Positions 25,151 through 31,901 of a stretch of DNA of 64,000 nt are shown here, piece after piece. Within the stretch, counting starts at the first letter, position 1; each line of letters starts with the position of its first letter. The DNA is from Candidatus Cloacimonetes bacterium HGW-Cloacimonetes-2. GTDB lineage: Bacteria > Cloacimonadota > Cloacimonadia > Cloacimonadales > Cloacimonadaceae. The translations under genes were made by a program, and so were the position numbers. Below the pieces are notes generated by a model. The model had not been told where the DNA came from. It did no database searches and saw only the letters and a list, made by a program, of their open reading frames with translations. The stretch is taken from NCBI GenBank assembly GCA_002842035.1, contig PHBP01000003.1, positions 1 to 64,000 of the forward strand, given 5' to 3'.

Positions 25151-26305
25151 ATGTCAGTATCCGAAAGAGATAAAATTACCAAAGATACTGAGGGACTGAA
25201 TGCCCTCTTGGATGAAGATCTGAAGAAGGATCAGGAACTCAGGGAAGAAGCAGAACCCAAAAACAAACGTAGAATGATCAGGTGTTCGGGAAGACACTTC
25301 CGTCCTATTATCTTGAGTCTATTTGCATTGCTTCTGCTATTGCCGCAGCTTATGCTGGCTCAGATCGAAGGCTCTGTCTCCCTGGGAACAAGGTATTCGG
25401 ACAACGTGTTTCAGCTATCGGACTATGACCTGCAGCGCTTTGACGAGGCTCATCCGGACTTTGCCTTCGTAGAGACCAGTGATGATCTCAGCTTGCTTGC
25501 CAATGTGGATCTGGGATACAAGTTCCGTTACAAGTGGTGGAACTTTACTCCCTCGGTTTCTGCTACCATATCCCAAAACGTAAAGAACCAGGATAAGAGC
25601 CGCAGGGATGCTCTGGTAAGGATGAGAGTAGATCGTTACTATTGGAACTTTACTGCTCTTTATGGCTATTATCCCTATACCTATGTCCGAGAATACCGGG
25701 ATACCGATGGCACCGGCTATATGGAGCAATACACCTATGCACGTGATCTCTACCGCGGAGATCTCAATCTGAGACCCTTTACCAACACTTCAATGCGTCT
25801 TCACGGCAGCTATGAAGTGTACCGCTACAACGAGTTCTTTACCGAGTTTGATAGCGAAGCTACCACCTGGGGCGCTAGTATCAGGCACAACTTCCCTTAC
25901 TTTGGGATAGAAGCCGGCTACTACTATAAAGTACTGGACAATTCCGGCAATATAGTAGATCCGCTCGAAGATGCGTCTTACGAGAGTAACGAATATAACG
26001 GCGTATTGGTAATGAAGAAGATGCTGCTCGATAATGACAAGCCCAAAGGTGCCACTTGGCAGCCTTCTCTTGAGATAGGCTATGAGCAGCGTTATTTCCA
26101 AGGCACAGACGATTGGTACGGTGGACGTGAAGACACTATCTACAATCTTCGTGGTACTTTAAGCTTTGATCTCAGCAAAGCCCTCAATTTAAAACTTGAC
26201 TATACTCATATCTACAGAAACATAGATTCACCTTCTGCATCAGTGCGTCGTTTGAAGGAATATGGAGAGAACAGACTGGGTGCTGCTCTGAGCTACAAGT
26301 TTTAG
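25151..26305 (+). CDS. Outer-membrane beta-barrel protein in the pgs operon
   Basis: 384 residues. After an odd, charged N-terminal extension (1-41) comes a signal-like helix (about 50-70, IILSLFALLLLLPQLMLAQ), then about 300 residues of alternating strands rich in Tyr and Trp (GSVSLGTRYSDNVFQL, YKWWNFTPSVSATIS, GIEAGYYYKVL) closing with GAALSYKF, a C-terminal Phe as expected for BAM substrates. It resembles capsule or exopolysaccharide outer-membrane barrels in style. GGGAG lies 5 bp upstream of the ATG at 25151; an internal ATG at 25274 would remove the extension but has no ribosome-binding site. It lies 13 bp after the Arg-rich gene. It is the best candidate for an outer-membrane exit in this operon, by inference. 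Confidence 0.78.
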   Translation: MSVSERDKITKDTEGLNALLDEDLKKDQELREEAEPKNKRRMIRCSGRHFRPIILSLFALLLLLPQLMLAQIEGSVSLGTRYSDNVFQLSDYDLQRFDEAHPDFAFVETSDDLSLLANVDLGYKFRYKWWNFTPSVSATISQNVKNQDKSRRDALVRMRVDRYYWNFTALYGYYPYTYVREYRDTDGTGYMEQYTYARDLYRGDLNLRPFTNTSMRLHGSYEVYRYNEFFTEFDSEATTWGASIRHNFPYFGIEAGYYYKVLDNSGNIVDPLEDASYESNEYNGVLVMKKMLLDNDKPKGATWQPSLEIGYEQRYFQGTDDWYGGREDTIYNLRGTLSFDLSKALNLKLDYTHIYRNIDSPSASVRRLKEYGENRLGAALSYKF

Positions 26306-26316
26306 AGGTGATAGAT

Positions 26317-26640
26317 ATGATATTTAACAAGGAAAGCAATGCCAGGAAGATCAAGGAGTTTCTCGATCTCGTCGAAAACCACAAGGTAGAGCTGAGACAT
26401 TACAAACATCCCGTCTTAGTTTGGGCTGTCCAGGATGGCACGGTTTATTACTCATTCTGGGAAGAGGAGCTGCTGGAGCGTTTTGGCCTTGAAAACGTCG
26501 ATGGTTGGGATTTTGAAGAAGACCAGCTATTTTGCCCTGATTGGGTTGCCGATGACTTTGAAGAAGATGATGATCTGGACGATGATGACGACAGTCCTGT
26601 CTGCCTTCCCAATATAGATTTCTCCGAGATCAAGAAATAG
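26317..26640 (+). CDS. Small acidic protein of unknown function
   Basis: Not recognised. 107 residues, no signal peptide, so probably cytoplasmic. The first 75 residues look like a small alpha/beta fold (RKIKEFLDLVENHKVELRHY; VLVWAVQDGTVYYSFWEEELLERF). The tail is a run of Asp and Glu (DDFEEDDDLDDDDDSP) ending in NIDFSEIKK. The ATG at 26317 is preferred over the in-frame GTG at 26308 because AGAGG lies 8 bp before it. It sits 11 bp after the barrel gene and 10 bp before gpsA, inside the same run. Function unknown; a cytoplasmic accessory of the locus or an unrelated protein are both possible. Confidence 0.72.
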   Translation: MIFNKESNARKIKEFLDLVENHKVELRHYKHPVLVWAVQDGTVYYSFWEEELLERFGLENVDGWDFEEDQLFCPDWVADDFEEDDDLDDDDDSPVCLPNIDFSEIKK

Positions 26641-26650
26641 CTACAATCTC

Positions 26651-27673
26651 GTGAAAGACCGCAAAGCAGCAGTCATCGGAGGGGGTGCCTGGGGCTTGGC
26701 TCTGGCCAAAGTACTCGTCGAGAATGGCAATCCTGTCTGCGTCTGGGAATACAACCCACAATACGTCAAGATACTCAATGAGACCCACACCAATCCGGAT
26801 CTGTTATCCGGGATTATACTCCCGGAAGCCATTAGGTTCACCAATCAATTCTCCGATCTTTGTGTCTATGCGCCGGAGATTATCATTCTGGCAATCCCAT
26901 CCCAATTCATCAGATCCACGCTCTCGGGGCTATCGCAGGAAACCCACAATGCGCTTTTTTGCCGCAATGATATCTATGCCATCATAAACGTAGCCAAAGG
27001 TGTAGAGCTAAAGAGCGGTAAGCTGATTCACCAGCTTCTGAATGAACTGCTCCCCTGCGAGCTACCCCTTTTCACTCTCTCCGGTCCCAGTCACGCTGAG
27101 GAAGTAGCACGTCAACTGCCTACCACCGTAGTTATTGCGGGTAGTGAACAGGCTAAGCTCGGAGAGCTGCAGAGACTATTCAGCAACGCCTACTTCCGGG
27201 TTTACAGTTCGACAGACATCACTGGTGTCGAGATTGGTGGAGCTGTAAAGAACATCATAGCAATTGCCTCAGGCATCCTGGCCGGACTCGGTCTTGGCGA
27301 TAACACTAACGGAGCTCTTTTAAGCCGCGGGATTGTGGAAATTCAACGCTTGGGTATGGCTCTGGGCGCCAAAGCGGAGACCTTCCTGGGCTTATCCGGG
27401 ATAGGTGATCTGATCACGACTGCTACCAGCCCTCACAGTCGTAACCGCTTCGTCGGCTTTGAGATAGGCAAGGGACGCAAAGCTTCTGATATCCTGGCAT
27501 CGATGAAGATGGTAGCGGAAGGCGTTGCTAGCACCAAAGCTGTATATGAGCTTTCTCACCGGATTGGCATCGAAATGCCCATCGTGGACCAGATCTATGC
27601 TATTCTCTATCAGGACAAAGATCCCAAAGCAGCGCTGAATAGCTTGATGCAGCGCGAGCTCAAGCCTGAGTGA
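26651..27673 (+). CDS. gpsA: Glycerol-3-phosphate dehydrogenase [NAD(P)+]
   Basis: A soluble enzyme that makes sn-glycerol-3-phosphate from dihydroxyacetone phosphate, the backbone for phospholipids. The Rossmann loop VIGGGAWGLALAKVL is at the N-terminus, followed by VNVAKGVE, LSGPSHAEEVA, and the C-terminal signature VEIGGAVKNIIAIASGI with the catalytic Lys and LSGIGDLITTATSPHSRN. 340 residues is typical. The start is GTG at 26651, 10 bp after the acidic gene. It supplies substrate to the CdsA branch of lipid synthesis. It ends the run; no terminator is seen. Confidence 0.95.
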   Translation: MKDRKAAVIGGGAWGLALAKVLVENGNPVCVWEYNPQYVKILNETHTNPDLLSGIILPEAIRFTNQFSDLCVYAPEIIILAIPSQFIRSTLSGLSQETHNALFCRNDIYAIINVAKGVELKSGKLIHQLLNELLPCELPLFTLSGPSHAEEVARQLPTTVVIAGSEQAKLGELQRLFSNAYFRVYSSTDITGVEIGGAVKNIIAIASGILAGLGLGDNTNGALLSRGIVEIQRLGMALGAKAETFLGLSGIGDLITTATSPHSRNRFVGFEIGKGRKASDILASMKMVAEGVASTKAVYELSHRIGIEMPIVDQIYAILYQDKDPKAALNSLMQRELKPE

Positions 27674-27782
27674 TATTGATCAAGCTTCCCAATACTCAAT
27701 AAGCAAGATATATACAAGACGCGGCTGTTTAGCGTCTCTGATAAAGTGATTTCCGTGGCACATTAGCGGATAGGAGTATCAA

Positions 27783-29033
27783 ATGAAACTACTTAACCTT
27801 CTCAAGACTCTGGATTACGAACGTCTTGCCGGTACCGACGGCGAGCAGAGAGCTTATCAGACAATCATTAATCATTTGAAATCCATAAATCTGAAGCCTC
27901 ATCTTGAGACTTTTGAGATCGATGGATTTGAGAGTGGAACGGCTGAGCTAATCTGTGGCTCAAAATCTTGGGAAGCTACTCCTTACGGTCTTTGTGGCGA
28001 TAGCTCGACCACCGGTGAATTGCTCTATCTGGAAAATGCTGATGCCCTCTTCCTCCGTCCGGGTGCTTACGACGGTAAGATAATCCTCTACAATCATAGC
28101 AGCAAACGCCTCCACGAGCTGGTAAGCTGCTCCTCTATCAAAGCTCTGATCGGTGTTTCAGCCCCCCACAAAAAGGCTTATTCATATTCCTATCGCCAGA
28201 ATATGCCAAAGGAAGAGCTGATCCCAAGCCTGATGATCCGATATGACTATGCCCAAGCACTGATGAAGCTCTCCGGCCAGGTTATTACTATTAATATCAG
28301 ACAAAAAGCAGAGAAGAAAGTAGCGCACAACATCGTCCTCGACATCCCCGGCACAGGCATTGACAATAGTCTCACGATGCTGGTGGGTCACTATGACACA
28401 GTGGCTCGTTCGCATGGTGCATCAGACAATGCTGCCGGTACGGTCAGCCTGATCAAAGCTGCGGAGTATTTTTCTAAACACAAGCCTGCAAGGGATTTGC
28501 GTATTGTTTGGTTCTCCGGAGAAGAGCTCGGATTGCTCGGCAGCTTTGCTTATGCCAATGCTCACGAGGATGAAATTCGCCAACGGCTCCGTCTGGTCGT
28601 AAATGTAGATCTGGGCGGTGATCCGATCGGCAGGAATGTGCTCTTTGTTTTAGGCACAAAGGAATTGATGGGCTATGCGACCGGCTTGCTTCGCGGTAAG
28701 GGACTGCTCTTTGCCGAGCAGCTAAATATCTACAGTAGCGATGGTATGCCATTTAGTGTCTTTGAGATTCCATCACTCAATATTGCCAGAGTGGGTGGAA
28801 CTGCTTTGTTTACGGGGCATACAGAGGAAGATACCGCAAAGCTTTGCACAGAGTACGGACTCACAGAGATTTACCTGGCTACTCAGACGCTCCTGGATCA
28901 CGTCCTCAATTCGCAATTCTATCCCATTAATAAAGAAATCGACGATAGCCTGCGTGACAAGATCGAGCGTTATCTGTGGAATTCTACACTTACCAAACCT
29001 GACCTGTTCTGGCGCGAGAAGTACAAGAAATAA
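27783..29033 (+). CDS. M28-family zinc aminopeptidase, cytoplasmic
   Basis: A di-zinc exopeptidase. Metal and catalytic residues can be seen in order: VGHYDTVARSHGASDNAAGT (His203, Asp205, Asp215), FSGEELGLLGS (Glu247, Glu248), VNVDLGG (Asp276) and ALFTGHTEED (last His). An inserted segment between residues 45 and 180 resembles a PA-like or lid domain. 416 residues with no signal peptide, unlike many M28 enzymes, so it probably acts on peptides inside the cell. TAGGAG lies 7 bp before the ATG. It is transcribed alone; a small hairpin GACGC/GCGTC (27718-27736) lies in its leader. Confidence 0.87.
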   Translation: MKLLNLLKTLDYERLAGTDGEQRAYQTIINHLKSINLKPHLETFEIDGFESGTAELICGSKSWEATPYGLCGDSSTTGELLYLENADALFLRPGAYDGKIILYNHSSKRLHELVSCSSIKALIGVSAPHKKAYSYSYRQNMPKEELIPSLMIRYDYAQALMKLSGQVITINIRQKAEKKVAHNIVLDIPGTGIDNSLTMLVGHYDTVARSHGASDNAAGTVSLIKAAEYFSKHKPARDLRIVWFSGEELGLLGSFAYANAHEDEIRQRLRLVVNVDLGGDPIGRNVLFVLGTKELMGYATGLLRGKGLLFAEQLNIYSSDGMPFSVFEIPSLNIARVGGTALFTGHTEEDTAKLCTEYGLTEIYLATQTLLDHVLNSQFYPINKEIDDSLRDKIERYLWNSTLTKPDLFWREKYKK

Positions 29034-29359
29034 TGTAACTGAGGCATATATCTAAACAGATTCTCAGGACTACCAATTACTGATGGGGGAGAGCTGTAAC
29101 CAGTACCAATGCCCTATCTATGTATCTGCGTTCAATGCATATATCTATGCCAATAGCCCCTCTTTAAATGAAACTATCCTAAATCATTGCAGGACAACCG
29201 TATCATTTATGTTCATCCAGGATTCAAGCAGGATAGAAGCAGGGAGCAAGCAGGAATTGAAAGAGCGGGTAATAACTCTTGCCAATGCACCACTATGTAG
29301 TGACAAGAAACCGTGCAGAGTTCTCGAAGGATATTGATAGGAAATGAAATCCAATAGAA
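29034..29359. other. Intergenic region after the M28 gene
   Basis: About 325 bp without a credible gene. It holds repeat copy 3 at 29211-29264. An open frame at 29083-29337 has no ribosome-binding site and runs through the repeat. The bidirectional terminator follows at 29361. Confidence 0.55.
29211..29264 (+). repeat. Dispersed 11-bp-period repeat, copy 3
   Basis: GTTCATCC, then AGGATTCAAGC (29219-29229), AGGATAGAAGC (29230-29240) and AGGGAGCAAGC (29241-29251), then AGGAATTGAAAG. It shares the leader and unit order with copies 1 and 2 but lacks their ATCCTATCAAGC end. Confidence 0.8.
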
Positions 29360-29383
29360 AAGCCCGGGATTCCCGGGCTTTTT
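29355..29383 (-). terminator. Bidirectional terminator between convergent genes
   Basis: AGCCCGGG/CCCGGGCT (29361-29368 and 29372-29379) with a 3-nt loop, a T run on the plus side (29379-29383) and an A-rich stretch on the left. It lies 17 bp from the stop of the minus-strand gene at 29400, its most likely client. Confidence 0.85.
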
Positions 29384-29399
29384 CACGGTAATAATAGTA

Positions 29400-31889
29400 T
29401 TACTTTAAGAGCATAACCTTCTTTATAGCTGTGGAATTAGCGCTATCTATCCTGATGAAGTACAATCCGGAACTGACAGGTCGGTTCCTCTCATCCACTC
29501 CGTCCCATACTATCTTGTGAAATCCTCTGGGGAGATAGCCATTCTGGAGATTGCGAACCAGCTGTCCCCGTATGTTATAGATAGACATTCGAACCTCTCC
29601 ACCATCAGGCAGACCCAACACAATGGTAGTGGATGGATTGAAAGGATTGGGATAGTTCATCAGATCAAGCTTTGTAGGTACGGGTGCGATAGCTGATTCT
29701 GCTACTGCCGTATTATCTATCAATAAATCCCACAGACGATTGATGGTGTTCTTCGCTTCTTTCAATGAACCGATCTGTAATCCATTGCTATTATAATACG
29801 TTGCTGTGTTTGTTCCTTTCGTTTGATCATGGTAATACATATCCTGTAGGGTATAAGCTATATCCAATAGACACAAGATAGAATCAATCTCACAATTGGA
29901 ATCCAGCAGAAGATCCTCATACGATTGAATCGCCTGAGCAAACTGAAAATCAAATCTATCCAGCATCGGTAGCTTTGCTTGAGCAAGATCTATCAACAGA
30001 CTATCAGAACAAGATGACAAATAATCACTATACTTTGCCCTTAAGTCACTGAATAATGAAGGACTGGCAGCATATAGAGAGTTCAGACGACCAAGGCTTT
30101 GTAAAGCATACAAGCTATCAGGTTCAGAGTCGATAATATTATAGTATAATTGCTTTGCCAAACCAATGTCATCGTCCTCTTCTGCTACTATAGCCTGCAT
30201 TAATGGATTATCTAACACAGGACTGAAGGCTGTATTGGGGCTTACGTTATACGGCTCAAAGTCCACAAACCAGTTATCAGGATAAATTGAAGCTTGGATA
30301 TCAAGGGAATTCGTTAAACCCCAGTAGTTGTTTCTTGCCGATAGAGCTTTTATCTTTTCTCCCGGTTCATTGGAGAAATACAGGGATTGTCCTATTCCAT
30401 CAACGTTGATATCGTTGCAGGTATCGTCAATGACAGGATAAGAATCCCTGATCATCTGTATCTCAGGATGAGCCAAACCTCCACATTCGGTATTAGATAT
30501 ATTTGAACCCTTAATCAACGGCTCAGATCCTCTACTTAGGAAAATCCCGCATGACAGATTGTGGTGTATATTGTTGGATTGTAGAGCTATATTGCTGTTA
30601 TATAGCGACAATCCAGTAATATTCTGCCAGACCTCATTGTCTCTGAATATGTTCTGGCTGGTGCCTATAGTATTGATGATCTGGGCTCCATATTCATTAT
30701 CTGTAAACTCGTTATACTCAACTTTAAAGGGCTGTAGGCTTTCAATCTTAAGCCCAATCGAGCAGTCCCTGATAAGGTTGTTTGTTATATCTGCCGTACC
30801 CCGGATATATAGCCCAGTCTCGGCTCCTTTGATAATAGCATTACTACAAGTAGTGGTGCTACCCCAATAGCTCTGAATCCCAGCCCAGGAACTGCCTTCT
30901 TGCCCCAGAGTGATTGAATTGGTATCTCCCCCATCAATTAATAATGTACCGGAATTGATAATCCCTGCGCCATCAGCAAAACTAACAGTACTCCCGGAAC
31001 GGATTTCCAGACTGGAGTGATGCTCAATACTGAGATTGCCTGCTACAATCACCGTCCCCTGAATGTTAAGGTCTGTACTTATAGTTACTTCCGGTATGAT
31101 AGCCTTATAGATTACCAGATCCTCGGTGATCAGTCCGGCTGTGGTCAAATCTTCCCAAGAGTAGTTTACGTAGAAATACTGGTCATCATAAGCAAGACTC
31201 TTAATATTGTCCTGTAGCGTTCCACGGCTACAGGATGTGCTGTCTGCAAAATCTATTGCCTCAGAGCCGTATTCTGTCTTAGAATAGAACTGGGCTGGCA
31301 AGACTTCGCACCTTTTAATCTTGTAGATTGGGTAGAGCGCTTGATTGGTTTTGAATGTCACATTTAATGAGTTGTCTGACCATGTCGCCAGAACTTCCTC
31401 TGTGCTATCAGAAAAATTAACGAATAAATCTTGTTCATTGAAAGAAGAACCTGTCAGAGGCTCAACTCTTATCTGTGATCCATTTGACAAGACCATCTGA
31501 TGAAGATTACAAAAATCATATTCTGAATCCATAACGAAAAAATCTCCGTCTGTCTCGAACCTACAACTTTCTATTGAGAAATCAAGCGATGAATCGGAAC
31601 ATACGGCAATATATATCTTTCTGCTTCCTTCAGAAAGTGACAATCTGTACCCGTAAGCATCCTTAATAGCTTCTGTGATAGGATTTGGGTTCATAGAGTC
31701 AACACTAGGATATAGAAGAGTTATGAAAGTCTCCTTTGATCTAGCACTGAAAGCTGTTTGAGATATTCTTTTCATTGATCCAATGGGATTTGATCCCACA
31801 TTATAGTGATCCCAGGGTGTCCACGCTAGGTGTCCAATATTGGCTAAATCTTTGGTCGGATCAAAAACCTGATTCATAGTAGAGCCCAT
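29400..31889 (-). CDS. 3' part of a split lyase/beta-helix protein with sorting domain
   Basis: 829 residues if started at the ATG at 31889, but this looks like the second half of the protein encoded upstream (31902-34193). The two frames are the same and are separated only by one TGA and four sense codons (L-F-V-A). No signal peptide is present and no ribosome-binding site precedes 31889. Its first 230 residues continue a beta-sandwich (RSKETFITLLYPSVDS). Then come a right-handed beta-helix of short N-x-I/F repeats (about 275-480), a helical TPR-like stretch (about 560-690), and a FlgD-like sorting tail from NYPNPFNPSTTIVLGL to AIKKVMLLK. Without the 5' half it would have no export signal. 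Confidence 0.7.
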   Translation of the reverse strand: MGSTMNQVFDPTKDLANIGHLAWTPWDHYNVGSNPIGSMKRISQTAFSARSKETFITLLYPSVDSMNPNPITEAIKDAYGYRLSLSEGSRKIYIAVCSDSSLDFSIESCRFETDGDFFVMDSEYDFCNLHQMVLSNGSQIRVEPLTGSSFNEQDLFVNFSDSTEEVLATWSDNSLNVTFKTNQALYPIYKIKRCEVLPAQFYSKTEYGSEAIDFADSTSCSRGTLQDNIKSLAYDDQYFYVNYSWEDLTTAGLITEDLVIYKAIIPEVTISTDLNIQGTVIVAGNLSIEHHSSLEIRSGSTVSFADGAGIINSGTLLIDGGDTNSITLGQEGSSWAGIQSYWGSTTTCSNAIIKGAETGLYIRGTADITNNLIRDCSIGLKIESLQPFKVEYNEFTDNEYGAQIINTIGTSQNIFRDNEVWQNITGLSLYNSNIALQSNNIHHNLSCGIFLSRGSEPLIKGSNISNTECGGLAHPEIQMIRDSYPVIDDTCNDINVDGIGQSLYFSNEPGEKIKALSARNNYWGLTNSLDIQASIYPDNWFVDFEPYNVSPNTAFSPVLDNPLMQAIVAEEDDDIGLAKQLYYNIIDSEPDSLYALQSLGRLNSLYAASPSLFSDLRAKYSDYLSSCSDSLLIDLAQAKLPMLDRFDFQFAQAIQSYEDLLLDSNCEIDSILCLLDIAYTLQDMYYHDQTKGTNTATYYNSNGLQIGSLKEAKNTINRLWDLLIDNTAVAESAIAPVPTKLDLMNYPNPFNPSTTIVLGLPDGGEVRMSIYNIRGQLVRNLQNGYLPRGFHKIVWDGVDERNRPVSSGLYFIRIDSANSTAIKKVMLLK

Positions 31890-31901
31890 TGCAACGAATA
31901 A

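Noticed and set aside
26448-26633. A Ser-rich minus-strand frame
   Set aside because: Its Ser run is only the reverse complement of the Asp/Glu codons of the acidic protein.
29083-29337. An 84-codon open frame on the plus strand
   Set aside because: No ribosome-binding site, no recognisable motif, and it runs through the dispersed 11-bp repeat. Treated as chance.
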